The notes under the pieces: model-generated
What the model was told of the DNA's origin: nothing
Database searches by the model: none
The model's input: the letters and a program-made list of their open reading frames with translations, nothing else
Shown: positions 1-8,960 of the stretch, piece after piece
Layout: every line of letters starts with the position of its first letter
Position numbering within the stretch: position 1 is the first letter of the stretch
Assembly: GCA_002300355.1 (NCBI GenBank)
Contig: NSGV01000002.1
Location: 62,001 to 126,000 of the forward strand
DNA from: Streptomyces sp. TLI_235
Lineage (GTDB): Bacteria; Actinomycetota; Actinomycetes; Streptomycetales; Streptomycetaceae
DNA length: 64,000 nucleotides
Direction: 5' to 3'
Translations under genes and position numbers: made by a program

Positions 1-2
1 GC

Positions 3-461
3 GAGCAGGCGTCCCTGGTGAGGGAGTCCCTGCGGACCGCCGTCGGTCTGCTGGGCACCCTGGGCGGCGCGCAGTTGCTGGTCGGCAACGCGACAGTGAT
101 CGCCGACCGGATGGGGGTGTCGCAGGCGGTCATCGGGTTCACGCTCGTGGCACTCGGCACGTCGCTGCCCGAGCTGGTCACCTCACTGCAGGCGCACCGG
201 CGCGGCGCCTCGGAACTGCTGGTGGGCAACCTGCTGGGCAGCAACCTGGTCAACAGCCTCGCGGGCGGCGCGACCATCGCCCTCGCCACACCGGCCACCG
301 CAGCGGGGAAAGTGCCCGGGGTCGGGGGCTCCGTGCTGACCGCGATGACGCTGACCGGAGTGCTGGCGTGGATGCTGCTCGCCGGCGGGCGGCTCAACCG
401 CGGCGGCGCGCTGGTGCTGCTGGCGGTGTGCGCGGTGGTGCTGCCGCTGCTGACCGGCTGA
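3..461 (+). CDS. Sodium/calcium (cation) antiporter, C-terminal half, cut by window start
   Basis: The frame is open to the left edge, so only the last ~153 codons are present. The visible part carries the alpha-repeat signature of the Ca2+:cation antiporter (CaCA/YrbG) family: the motif GTSLPELVTSL in one hydrophobic segment, followed by GNLLGSNLVNSL, where family members bind cation. About four to five membrane segments follow from the hydrophobic stretches, ending in a short tail. By family knowledge it would exchange Na+ or H+ for Ca2+ across the cytoplasmic membrane. A GTG at 18 is in frame but lies inside the conserved fold, so the true start is upstream of the window. Confidence 0.85.
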   Translation, partial: EQASLVRESLRTAVGLLGTLGGAQLLVGNATVIADRMGVSQAVIGFTLVALGTSLPELVTSLQAHRRGASELLVGNLLGSNLVNSLAGGATIALATPATAAGKVPGVGGSVLTAMTLTGVLAWMLLAGGRLNRGGALVLLAVCAVVLPLLTG

Positions 462-479
462 CCCGCGGGCCTGGACACC

Positions 480-850
480 TCACGCCGGATTGGCACCGGT
501 GCGGGGTGGCTCGTCGATCGGGAAGGTGGCGAGGCGGTCGAGTCCGACGGCGCGCAGGGCCACGCGGGGCTGCGGGGCGGCCCGCGGGCCGGTCTGCCGG
601 GCAGCCTGGGCGCGAGGGCGAGCAGGGCGGTGCTGCCGCGCGGGGTGATGTGCGGGACCCGGACGAGGTCGATCTCGATCCACGCGGGCGCGCCTCGCAG
701 AGCGGCGCGCAGACGGTGGGCGACCTGATCGGCCCTGGCGGTGTCGATGGTCCCGCGCAGGCTCACCAGCGCCGTCCCCGCATCGGCGGCCACGAACGCA
801 CCATCAGCAATCTGGCGGTGCGTCAGAATGGCCGGGGTGCCGCGACAGGC
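480..850 (-). pseudogene. STAS-like (anti-sigma factor antagonist type) gene remnant with frameshift
   Basis: Read on the minus strand, one frame from about 850 gives ALVSLRGTIDTARADQ followed by WIEIDLVRVPHITPRGS and ALLALAP, the strand-helix-strand pattern of a STAS domain. Near 608-626 the sense shifts frame and continues as PRVALRAVGLDRLATFPID, which resembles the last STAS strand and helix. No single frame covers both halves and no good start codon is visible, so this looks like a decayed or frameshifted gene. STAS proteins bind anti-sigma kinases in partner-switching; whether this one did is unknown. Family assignment rests on pattern alone. Confidence 0.35.
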
Positions 851-879
851 ATACAGGAGCCGAACCGGAGGTACAGCCC

Positions 880-1545
880 ATGACGCGGTACTGCGTCGAC
901 CCCGCCCGACGCGAGCTGCTCGCCGCCTGGGGATGCGGCGAGGGCGACCTCGCCACCCGCATCGCCGCTCTCCCTGCGAGCGCCGACACCTCCACGCTCC
1001 TGAGCCTGGCCCGCGCGCTCACCCAGCTGTCCGACGCCGCGTGGCGCGCCTACACCCGCCCCGCCAGTGCCGCCGGCTCCCTGGAGCCCAACACCGAGCT
1101 GGCGCCGCGAGCAGGAACGCAAGGCCTTCGGCGAGGTCGCCGACGCGATCACCAAGCCGCATCTCCCCCACGGCGGCGCGAGTGGTCTTGTACAGCCGCC
1201 TGATCGAGTCCGCCCACCGCGTCGGACGCGCTCTCCACGACCTCGACGACGAAGCCCTGACGAAGGCCGTCCTCGCCGAGGTCACCCTCGAGCTCGCCGC
1301 CGTGGAGAGCGCCGAACTCGGCAACCTCACCGGCCGTGCCCAGCAGGCCGTCCTCCTCAGCCGCGAGGACGCATCCCCCGTCCAAGTATCCGCGGCCGAT
1401 CAGCTCCTCCAGCAGGACCCCTTCGACCCCGTCGAGCTGTTCTCCGCGATCGACCCCACCGCAGCCGCCGTCGCCGCGGCCCACTGGCTCGCCGCCGCAG
1501 CCGAGGTCACCGCCGACGTTTCCGGCTACGACCCCACAGAGTCGT
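880..1545 (+). pseudogene. Hypothetical protein, broken by two frameshifts and truncated
   Basis: An ATG at 880 opens a helix-rich frame (MTRYCVDPARRELLAAWG) that runs to about 1095. Coding sense then moves to another frame (EQERKAFGEVADAITK, about 1110-1165) and to a third (VVLYSRLIESAHRVGRALHD onward, from about 1188). The third frame carries an acidic, alanine-rich helical stretch until about 1530, where it runs directly into the IS256-type transposase fragment on the opposite strand. Three frames joined in order would give one protein of roughly 215 residues. I do not recognise the family. The 3' end was probably lost when the IS inserted or recombined. Confidence 0.5.
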
Positions 1546-1816
1546 CCTCGCGGCCGCCGACATCGAAGCCCTCCCCCACGAGGCCGTTGCCCGATCCGCG
1601 ACCGGCCGGATCGTGCTTCTCGTAGCCGAGGTACTCGGTCATCTCGGCGTCCAGGGCCCGTTCCAGCACGGCCCGGGTCACCCGGGTCAGCAGCCCGCCC
1701 TCGCCCAGCAGGGCCGCACCTGAGGCATCGGCGCGGTTCATCAACCGCTCGACGAGCTCGTCCACCAAGCCCTCATCGACCGGCTCGGCGGCCGGCCCTT
1801 CCCTGTCGCTCATCAT
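1526..1816 (-). pseudogene. IS256-family transposase, N-terminal fragment
   Basis: The fragment begins MMSDREG and contains LLTRVTRAVLERALDAEMTE followed by YLGYEKHDPAGRGSGN, the very recognisable N-terminal helical region and glycine-rich turn of IS256 (Mutator-like) transposases. After that motif the sequence degenerates into non-family residues and stops; the catalytic DDE domain is absent. A full IS256 transposase is about 400 residues, so under a quarter remains. It abuts the truncated gene at 880-1545, which suggests an insertion followed by deletion. Confidence 0.75.
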
Positions 1817-1935
1817 GGTCTGTCCGTTCCGGCCGGCCAAGGCCCGGGGGCCGGGCCTCGGCCAGGTGCTCAGATCACGGACTTGCACGAACTTTCTGAC
1901 ACGCTCCCGTTCGCCATCCGATCACAACCCGGACG

Positions 1936-2355
1936 TCAGTGGCCGCCCACCGAGGGGAAGGGGAGCGTGCGGCCGGGGACCGGGGTGGGTACCCCGGCGC
2001 CCGTCGGGCCCGGGTTGTCGGTGGGGCCCGGACCGGGGGGAAACCGGTCGGGTTCGGCGTCGACGCCGTGGTCGGTGTCGCGGCTCGCGGCGGCGGACGC
2101 GCTCGGCACGGGCGCGCTCGACTGCCGGACGGCGCCCTGTGCGAAGGTCGGCGACGCGGTGGGGACGGACGTGGACGCAGAGGCGGTGACGGTGGCGCCG
2201 GCGCTCGGCGCCACCTGGTCGGCGGAGAGCGGCCGCGTCCAGGCAGGGGCGTGCGGCGTGGCGCTGCCGCCGTCTCCGAGCAGCGCGTACGTGGTGGCCC
2301 CGCCGCCGACCAGGGCGAGGACGGCGGCGGCGCTCAGGATCAGGCGCTTGCGCAT
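1936..2355 (-). CDS. Small secreted or membrane-anchored Pro/Thr/Ala-rich protein
   Basis: The 139-residue product starts MRKRLILSAAAVLALVGGG, a basic n-region plus hydrophobic stretch consistent with a signal peptide or membrane anchor. The rest is a low-complexity Ser/Thr/Pro/Ala tail without cysteines or recognisable domains. A strong ribosome site (GAAGGAGA) lies about eight bases before the ATG. It sits 72 bp downstream of the large beta-propeller gene on the same strand and is probably co-transcribed with it, which suggests a cell-surface accessory role. Function unknown. Confidence 0.65.
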   Translation of the reverse strand: MRKRLILSAAAVLALVGGGATTYALLGDGGSATPHAPAWTRPLSADQVAPSAGATVTASASTSVPTASPTFAQGAVRQSSAPVPSASAAASRDTDHGVDAEPDRFPPGPGPTDNPGPTGAGVPTPVPGRTLPFPSVGGH

Positions 2356-2427
2356 GGGATTGGTTCTCCTTCGTGCTGTGGGGCGGGCGGCCGGCGCCCT
2401 TCGCCGGCCGCCCGATTCGCTACCGCG

Positions 2428-5034
2428 TCAGGCCGTGGTGACCGGGGGCAGCTTCCAGGTCCACGCGCCGCGACCGTGGGTGGAGACCAGGACGTACGAG
2501 CTGTCGGGGGCTATCGAGATGTCGGCGATCGGCACGTTGGGCAGGCCGCTACCGAGGGTGTACCAGCTCGACGGCGTGCTCGGGTTGGCCGTGAAGACGC
2601 CGACGTCGGTGCCGACGATGAGGGAGCCGAGCCCGATCTTGACCGCGTTCACCGGGGTGTCGGGCAGGTTGCCGGTGATGTCGGTCCAGGTGGCGCCGCC
2701 GTCGTGGGACTCGAAGACGTGTCCCACGCCGGCGCCGTCGATCCAGTGCCGGCTGTAGGAGCCGTAGGTGGCGATGACGTGCGCCGCGTCGGCCTGGTCG
2801 ACGGAGAGCGCGGTGACCAGGCGGTTGGGCAGGTTGGGCGCCTGGATGCGGTGCCAGGTGCCGCCGTAGTTGGTGTCGATGCCGGAGACGAACGGCGAGG
2901 TGCCGCCCGGGTTGCAGCCGTTGCCGGTGCCGCACCAACCGGCGTAGATGGTGGTGCCGTTGGCGGTCACGGCGGTGGCGGCGTTGCCGGCGCCCAGGTC
3001 GCGGACGTTCTTCCAGTCGCAGCGGGTGCCGGAGCAGTTGGTGGCCCAGCCCTTGCTCTGGTTGTCCCAGATGTAGCGTCCGCCGGCCACCCAGTGCTGG
3101 ATGTTGGCGACGTCGGCCGTGAACGGGGCGACGAAGCGGCCTTCGTTTTCGCAGACGCCCTTGGTCGGGCGGTAGTTGGAGCAGTTGGGGGTGATCGAGT
3201 ACCAGGTGTGGCCGCCGTCGCTGGTCCGGGCGAGGGCCATGTTGGTGTACTCGGCGACGGTGTAGCGGCCGTCCTGCGGTGCAACGATGACGCCGAAGCC
3301 GTCGCCGCCCTTGGGCTCGTACATCGCCGGGTCGCCGGGGACGCTCACCGAGTAGCCGTTGTCCTGGAGGCCGCCCCAGAAGTAGTCGCCGGTGCCAGCG
3401 GTGTTCTTGCCGGCCTGGCCGCCGTAGTACTGCAGGGTGCGCAGGCCCGCGTTGAGGTCGTTGAAGCCGCCGACCTGCTTGCGCAGCGCCGAGGAGCGCG
3501 AGTAGACGCCGCCGTCGCTGCCGAAGTAGGTGGTGCTGTCGGGGGCGACCACGGCGGCGTGGTGGTCGGGGTGGGTGGTGGTGGGGCAGGTGAACTGCGA
3601 CGGGACGGTGCTGTAGCAGCTGAAGGCGGAGGTCCACCAGTACGGGCCGATGGCGGTCCAGCTGGTGCCGGAGTCGGAGGTCTCGTACAGGTCCTCCAGG
3701 CCCACGTAGATGTGGGAGTCGTCGGCCGGGTCGATGGTCAGGTACTCGTCGTACCAGGCCTGGCCGCCGACGGTGCCGGCGGTCGCGCCGGCTGCCTTGA
3801 GGGCGGCGCTGTCGGCCAGCCGCTTCCACGGGCCGTTCGGGTCGCCGTTGGCGGAGACGTAGACGCCGGCCAGCGTGACGGTGGTCGGGTCCTCGACGAC
3901 CGCGTAGAGCTTGCCGCCGTTCGAGGTGAAGCCGAGCGTGGTGCGGCCGATCTGGGCGGCCGTCAGGTCACCGGTGGGGTTGGCCTTGAACCAAGTGCCT
4001 GCGTTGCCGCCCTGGACGGAGTAGTAGATGCCGTTGTAGGCGAGGTCGCCGGCCTGGGTGCCACCGCGCCAGCCGACCACGGCCACCATGGTCTGGCCGT
4101 TGCTGCCGGGCTGCGTGCGGACGTCGCTGATCCACGAGTCGCGGTACGGCGAGTTGCCCGGGTTGGGGTCCGGCTTGAGCACGTTCTCCCACGCGCCGTC
4201 GGTGGTGGCGGCGTCGTGCCGGACCAGGCCCCGGCTGGTGGAGGCGTAGACCTTGGTGCCCGCGAACTCGATGTGCGTGACCAGGGTGTTGGTGAGGCCG
4301 GTGCCGGCCGCGGTCCAGGTCTGGCCGCCGTCGGTCGAGCGGTAGAGGCCGGTGCCGCCGATGCTGTCGCTGTTGGAGTTGCCCTCGCCGGTGCCGACCC
4401 AGACCGAGTGGTCGGCCTGGTTGACGGCGACCGCGCCGATCGACAGCGACGGCTGGTTGTCGAACAGCGGGGTCCAGGTCTGGCCCTTGTCCGCGGTCTT
4501 CCAGACGCCGCCGCCGGCCGTGCCGAGGTACACCGTGGAGCCGTCGGCGGCGAGCGCGGTGGCCCGGCCGGAGACGATGCCGTGCCCGGCCCACCAAGGC
4601 CCTTGGGAATAGGCCGAGTTCTGCGACTGGTACGGCGTACCGGTGGCCTGCGTCCAGGCGGTGGTGGCGCCGGTCGAGGGCATCGCGGTGGCAGCCGTGA
4701 AGGCGGCCTGCAGCGCGTCGGAGCTGACCGTGGTGCCCGGCGCGGTGCGGGCGGCGTTGAACTGGGCGGACGCGGCGAGGATCTCCCTGCTCTCACCGGC
4801 GCAGCCGCCTCCGGCGCCGCGCTCCTTCTCCTCGGCCTCGCGCTCGGCCTCCTCGTCGGCGTCGTGGTCCTGCTCCGCGCCTTGGAGCGGTCCGCAGGAG
4901 ACCGCCTCGCGGTCACCGTCGAGGTAGCGGTCGAGGTCGAGGCCGTACGTCGCCGTGGCGGCGATCAGCAGGGCGGGCAGCGCGGCGCAGACGGCAAGTC
5001 GTCGTCTGCTCCACCCGAGGCGCGGTCGGGGCAC
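2428..5034 (-). CDS. Secreted beta-propeller protein with Asp-box (BNR/sortilin-like) repeats, paralogue A
   Basis: An 868-residue exported protein. I chose the GTG at 5034: it has AGGAG five bases upstream and gives a signal peptide (RRRLAVCAALPALLIAATA). An earlier in-frame ATG at 5073 lacks a good ribosome site. A Glu/Asp-rich helical segment follows the signal peptide, then a long beta-rich region with repeated Asp-box signatures such as RSTDGGQTWT, SDSGTSWT and SHDGGATWT. This pattern is typical of VPS10/sortilin-like and GH74/sialidase-type propellers. No complete glycosidase catalytic signature was recognised, so an enzymatic role is not claimed. It is clearly paralogous to the divergent gene at 5319: both contain TQAWYD, GLE(D/E)LYET, an H-x-D-x-H-A motif and GGLQDNG. 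Confidence 0.8.
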   Translation of the reverse strand: MPRPRLGWSRRRLAVCAALPALLIAATATYGLDLDRYLDGDREAVSCGPLQGAEQDHDADEEAEREAEEKERGAGGGCAGESREILAASAQFNAARTAPGTTVSSDALQAAFTAATAMPSTGATTAWTQATGTPYQSQNSAYSQGPWWAGHGIVSGRATALAADGSTVYLGTAGGGVWKTADKGQTWTPLFDNQPSLSIGAVAVNQADHSVWVGTGEGNSNSDSIGGTGLYRSTDGGQTWTAAGTGLTNTLVTHIEFAGTKVYASTSRGLVRHDAATTDGAWENVLKPDPNPGNSPYRDSWISDVRTQPGSNGQTMVAVVGWRGGTQAGDLAYNGIYYSVQGGNAGTWFKANPTGDLTAAQIGRTTLGFTSNGGKLYAVVEDPTTVTLAGVYVSANGDPNGPWKRLADSAALKAAGATAGTVGGQAWYDEYLTIDPADDSHIYVGLEDLYETSDSGTSWTAIGPYWWTSAFSCYSTVPSQFTCPTTTHPDHHAAVVAPDSTTYFGSDGGVYSRSSALRKQVGGFNDLNAGLRTLQYYGGQAGKNTAGTGDYFWGGLQDNGYSVSVPGDPAMYEPKGGDGFGVIVAPQDGRYTVAEYTNMALARTSDGGHTWYSITPNCSNYRPTKGVCENEGRFVAPFTADVANIQHWVAGGRYIWDNQSKGWATNCSGTRCDWKNVRDLGAGNAATAVTANGTTIYAGWCGTGNGCNPGGTSPFVSGIDTNYGGTWHRIQAPNLPNRLVTALSVDQADAAHVIATYGSYSRHWIDGAGVGHVFESHDGGATWTDITGNLPDTPVNAVKIGLGSLIVGTDVGVFTANPSTPSSWYTLGSGLPNVPIADISIAPDSSYVLVSTHGRGAWTWKLPPVTTA

Positions 5035-5318
5035 CTGGAACTCCTGGTGTGCGGGGGAATGAATCCGCCACATTTTCGGGAGATCGCTGTTGAGTTGCCA
5101 GATTCCCGACCTCAAGTTGAATTCAGTGAATGGCAAGTTGAAAGCGCATGATTTGGGCATCAATGCGCGTCCACGTGCGACGTTTCCGAATTTCACTCAC
5201 CGGTAACGTGACCGACATCACGCCCGTCTCTCCGATCCCGTCCGATCCCTATTGCCGCACGCCCAACTCCGGTAGGGTTCCGCCGCTCAGCCGGACACCC
5301 GACGAACCGGAGATGTTC
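5035..5318. promoter_or_regulatory. Divergent promoter region between the two propeller genes
   Basis: This 284-bp gap lies between the starts of the two paralogous propeller genes and is visibly more AT-rich than its surroundings (around 5085-5260). It must hold both promoters. I see no unambiguous -35/-10 pair or long palindrome. A GGAG at 5309-5312 serves the plus-strand gene and AGGAG serves the minus-strand gene. Shared control of the pair is an inference from the arrangement. Confidence 0.5.
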
Positions 5319-8033
5319 ATGGCTTCACCTTCCAGAAAGTGGCGCGGCCGACCTGCCGCCGCCCTGATTTCCGTCGTACTGATCGTGTCGACGGGCTCGA
5401 TCTCGGCCTGGGGCGCGACCGACCCGGGCAGCACCTCCACCGGCACCAGCCCCGACCATCGCGAGGCCGGCGAGGAATCCGGCGAACTGATGGAGTCCAT
5501 CGACTCCTTCAACGACGCACGGCTGTCGCCCGGCGGAACGGTGGCGCCCGGCGCCTACCGCGCGGCCTGGCAACACGTCCTCGGAATGCCGGTGCGCCAG
5601 GGCGCCTTCACCGAGGTCACCACCCAGCCGTACAACACGGACGCGGCGCACTACCGTGACCACAACGCCTCCAACGGCGGTGGCGGAGGCGGCTATTCGA
5701 CCGGCCGGATCGCGGCGCTGGCCGTCGACCCGACCCACCGCGGCGTGCTCTACGCAGGCGGCGCCGACGGCGGCGTCTTCCGGTCCACCGACGACGGGGC
5801 CACCTGGACGCCGATCGCGGACCACCTCCCGAGCCTCTCCGTCGGCTCCCTCGCGGTCGCCCCCGACGGCGCGCTCTGGCTCGGCACCGGCGAGGCCACC
5901 ACCGCCTTCGACAACTACCTCGGCAGCGGCGTCTACCGGCTCGCCGACCCGTCGAAGTCGGCGTTCGCCGAGTCGGACCACGTGGGCGCGGGCGAGCTCG
6001 ACAACAGCTCGATCCACCAACTGCGCTTCGACCCCGAGGCGGGCTACGCCTTCGCGGCCACCTCGCACGGCGTCTACCGCCGCGCGCTGACCGCCGGGGC
6101 CTCCACCACCTGGCAGAAGGTGCTCGCGCCCTGCGCGGGCGTCGGCATCACCGGCGTGGCCTGCGGCACCAGCCAGTACTACGCCGACATCGCGGACGAC
6201 CTGGTCGTCCAGCCCGGCACCGGCGGCAAGCGGCTGCTCGCCAACGTGGCCTGGCGCGGCGGGGCTTCGTACAACGGCTTCTACTACTCCGACGACGCCG
6301 GCACCACCTGGCACCTGGCCAATCCGCAGGGAGCGATCAACCCCCGCGACATCGGCAACGCGACCTTCGCGTACGCGGCCGACGGCAGCAAGCTGTACGT
6401 GGCACTGGAGTCGCCGGCGCTGTACAACAAGAGCGCGGGCGCCCAGGCGCCGTACACCATGCTGGCCGGCGTCTTCGTCAGCAACAACGGTGACGTCAAC
6501 GGGCCGTTCAACCAGATCGCCACCTCCAGCAAGCTGGCGGGCAGCGGCTCCGCGATGAAGCTGACCGTGATGGGCCCGGGCTACCAGCCCGGCACCCAGG
6601 CCTGGTACGACCAGTCCCTCGCGGTCGACCCGGCCGACCCGAACCACGTCTACCTGGGCCTCGAAGAGCTCTACGAGACGCGCAACGGCGGCACCAACTG
6701 GCAGACCGTCGGCCGGTACTGGAACTTCGGCCTGGACTGCTTCAGCTACCAGCCGTCCGCCGACACCTGCGACGGCAACGTGATGCACTCCGACCAGCAC
6801 GCCCTCGCCTTCTCCAACTGGCCCGGGCACGCACCGCAGGTGTACGCGGGCAACGACGGCGGCGTCTTCGCCCGCCCGACCGCGCAGACCGCGCCCGGCT
6901 GGCGCAACCTCAACGCGAGCGGCACGCTGCGCACCCTGCAGTACTACTCGGTGGGCGTGGGCCGGCTCGCGAGCGGCGGCGACGCCGTTTGGGGCGGCCT
7001 CCAGGACAACGGCGTCTCGCTCGCCACGCCGACCGGCGCCACCTACAGCTACACCTACCCCGGCACCGGCACCCCGGTCACCGAACAGCTCAACCCGCGC
7101 GGTGAGATGGTCGCACCGTTCGGCGGTGACGGCGGCGACCAGCTGGTCAACCCGGCCAACGGCTGCCAGACCGTGGGCGAGTACACCAACCTCGCCATGT
7201 CGCTGACCAACAACTGCGGTTACACGGCCAACGACGACGGCACCCCGTCCGGCATCACCTCGATCGACCCCGGGGATCCGAACGCCCGCTTCATCGCCCC
7301 GTTCACGGCGGACGCCAAGGACCCCGGCTACTGGGTCGCGGGCGGTCAGTACGTCTACGCCAACACCCGGACCTGGCAGAGCACTTCCGGGGCCGACTGG
7401 CAGCGGATCGCCGACGCTGGCGCGGGCCGCTCGGTCAGCGCGATCGCCTCGCAGCGCGACGCCTCGGGCAACCACGTCGTGTGGGCGGCCTGGTGCGGAG
7501 CCTGCAACCCCGGCGACACCTTCGGGCGCGGGATAATGACCAACTACGGTGGCAGCTGGCACCAGTTGGCCCTCCCCGCGCAGTTCCCGGCCCGCTACAT
7601 CCAGGGCATCACCATCGACCCGGCCGACCCGACCGGAGCCACCGTCTACGCCGCGGTCTCCGGCTTCTCCCGGCACTGGAACGAAGGACCCGGCGCCGGC
7701 TTCGGCCACCTGTGGCGGACCACCGACGGCGGCACCACCTGGCAGGACGTCACCGGCGCGGACAGCGCGGCCGACCAGCTCGTCGACGCCCCCGCCAACC
7801 GGGTCCTGATCGCCCCCGACGGCACCCTGGTCGTCGCCACCGACCTCGGCGTCTTCACCGACGACGTCAAGGCCGACGGCCTCGGCCACTGGAAGCGGCT
7901 CGGCCTGACCGACCCCACCGCCAGCGGCAACCTGCCGAACGCCGCCGCCGTCTACCTCACCCCCAGCCCGGACGGCACCTCCGTCTACGTAGCCACCCAC
8001 GGCCGCGGCATCTGGCGCACCCCGATGCCGTAA
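5319..8033 (+). CDS. Secreted beta-propeller protein with Asp-box repeats, paralogue B
   Basis: A 904-residue exported protein. The ATG at 5319 has GGAG with six-base spacing; an ATG at 5313 is too close to that site. The signal peptide is a basic start (MASPSRKWRGRP) plus AALISVVLIVSTGSISAWGA. The mature part carries Asp-box repeats (RSTDDGATWT, SDDAGTTWH, RNGGTNWQ, RTTDGGTTWQ) spread over its length, consistent with one or two sortilin-like propellers. It has blocks in common with its divergent neighbour, including TQAWYD, GLEELYET and HSDQHA. Several cysteines around the centre may form disulphides outside the cell. No catalytic motif of a known hydrolase was seen. A rho-independent-like hairpin follows at 8047. 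Confidence 0.8.
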   Translation: MASPSRKWRGRPAAALISVVLIVSTGSISAWGATDPGSTSTGTSPDHREAGEESGELMESIDSFNDARLSPGGTVAPGAYRAAWQHVLGMPVRQGAFTEVTTQPYNTDAAHYRDHNASNGGGGGGYSTGRIAALAVDPTHRGVLYAGGADGGVFRSTDDGATWTPIADHLPSLSVGSLAVAPDGALWLGTGEATTAFDNYLGSGVYRLADPSKSAFAESDHVGAGELDNSSIHQLRFDPEAGYAFAATSHGVYRRALTAGASTTWQKVLAPCAGVGITGVACGTSQYYADIADDLVVQPGTGGKRLLANVAWRGGASYNGFYYSDDAGTTWHLANPQGAINPRDIGNATFAYAADGSKLYVALESPALYNKSAGAQAPYTMLAGVFVSNNGDVNGPFNQIATSSKLAGSGSAMKLTVMGPGYQPGTQAWYDQSLAVDPADPNHVYLGLEELYETRNGGTNWQTVGRYWNFGLDCFSYQPSADTCDGNVMHSDQHALAFSNWPGHAPQVYAGNDGGVFARPTAQTAPGWRNLNASGTLRTLQYYSVGVGRLASGGDAVWGGLQDNGVSLATPTGATYSYTYPGTGTPVTEQLNPRGEMVAPFGGDGGDQLVNPANGCQTVGEYTNLAMSLTNNCGYTANDDGTPSGITSIDPGDPNARFIAPFTADAKDPGYWVAGGQYVYANTRTWQSTSGADWQRIADAGAGRSVSAIASQRDASGNHVVWAAWCGACNPGDTFGRGIMTNYGGSWHQLALPAQFPARYIQGITIDPADPTGATVYAAVSGFSRHWNEGPGAGFGHLWRTTDGGTTWQDVTGADSAADQLVDAPANRVLIAPDGTLVVATDLGVFTDDVKADGLGHWKRLGLTDPTASGNLPNAAAVYLTPSPDGTSVYVATHGRGIWRTPMP

Positions 8034-8046
8034 CCACCAACCGCGA

Positions 8047-8072
8047 GGGCCGGAGGCACCCGCCTCCGGCCC
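8047..8072 (+). terminator. Strong hairpin after propeller gene B
   Basis: GGGCCGGAGG at 8047-8056 pairs perfectly with CCTCCGGCCC at 8063-8072 across a six-base loop, 14 bases after the stop codon. There is no T-tract, as is usual for actinomycete terminators. Confidence 0.7.
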
Positions 8073-8109
8073 CTGCCACGAACCCACACAACACCGCGGC
8101 CAACGACCG

Positions 8110-8349
8110 GTCGACAAGCTCGATCCTCGCTGATACAGCGGGCCAGACCGCCGGCTTCGCGCAGGGCGATCGGGCCGTTGTCGGCGTGCAGGTCCACGGT
8201 GCCGCCCTGGTTGCGGGCGTCGGGGCCCGGGCCGCGGTCATGGACGGTGACCTCTTGCCGCGCGGCTGGAGGATGCGGGCGCAGGTCAGCCCGCCGGGTC
8301 CGGCGCCGATGATGCTGACCCTGGCCCGGCCAGCTGCTACGGAGTTCAT
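8110..8349 (-). pseudogene. FAD-dependent monooxygenase remnant (N-terminal part, frameshifted)
   Basis: An ATG at 8349 opens a frame with RVSIIGAGPGGLTCARIL, the dinucleotide-binding GxGxxG fold of flavin-dependent aromatic hydroxylases (TetX/PHBH type). Near 8255 the sense moves to another frame, giving VTVHDRGPGPDARNQGGTVD and LHADNGPIALREAGL-like sequence typical of the next part of this family. Only about 80 of the usual ~390 residues are present, so the gene is both frameshifted and truncated. It lies among IS fragments. Confidence 0.6.
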
Positions 8350-8439
8350 GCTGCCTGACGGTACGACACGCCGCCTTCGGACCAATGTCATCGAATGCTC
8401 CGGTTGGCCGCGCCATGCTGTGGTCCTTGGTCACGGTTT

Positions 8440-8536
8440 CCGCGCGGCCACCGTCGGCTGGCTGACGTTCCGCTTCACTCTGATCGAGACCGGCACCGAG
8501 TCCTACCGGCTCCAGACCACCGAGGCTGCGCACCGC
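8440..8536 (+). pseudogene. IstB-like (IS21 helper ATPase) C-terminal scrap, copy 1
   Basis: The translation LTFRFTLIETGTESYRLQ resembles the C-terminal end of IS21-family IstB-like ATPases, where an ETGT-x-SYRL block is common. The same block recurs at 41398-41533 as ITFRCTLIQTGTESYRYQ. No ATPase core is present. Family naming is tentative; the relationship between the two scraps is clear. Confidence 0.45.
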
Positions 8537-8880
8537 ATGACCGCTGAGCAACCACCCGAGCCTGTTCGGATCGGCGTCCGGACCCTGGTGGAGGTCGAGG
8601 AGGCGATCACCCGGCTATCCGGACTCCCTCTCAGCCTCCGGGCGTTCTCGGCGAGCTGGCCGCCGTCCAGTGGGCGGCCGGCCACCTGCACTCCGCCCCC
8701 ATCACCCACGCCGACACCCTTGAACGCGGCCGGCCGAACGATGCCCAGCTCGGCAGCGAGGAACGGGCCGCACTGCGGCGGGTCCACGACTGGACCGCGA
8801 CGATCACCGACCGGACCTTCGCCTTTGCCGTCTGCGGGGCGCTGGCCTGGGTGCTCGACTACACCAACGACCGCCCGTGA
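8536..8880 (+). pseudogene. Hypothetical protein split by a frameshift
   Basis: An ATG at 8536 begins MTAEQPPEPVRIGVRTLVEV with a helical continuation. From about 8640 a different frame takes over with GVLGELAAVQWAAGHLHSAP and later TFAFAVCGALAWVLDYTN, stopping at 8880. Together they would give roughly 110 residues. Both halves look protein-like in composition, so a single indel around 8620-8640 is likely. Family unknown. Confidence 0.4.
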
Positions 8881-8960
8881 CGGCCGACGCGGCCACCAAC
8901 GGGAGCCGGGTCTTTCCGGAGATACCACTCGATCGGGCTGGCTCCGGACCACGCTGCCGA

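Noticed and set aside
1939..5151. 1070-codon plus-strand open frame
   Set aside because: It lies antisense to the secreted propeller gene, has Gly/Ala/Val/Arg-only composition without domains, and is an expected GC-driven shadow frame.
5325..8117. 930-codon minus-strand open frame
   Set aside because: Antisense to propeller gene B, low-complexity composition, no ribosome site.
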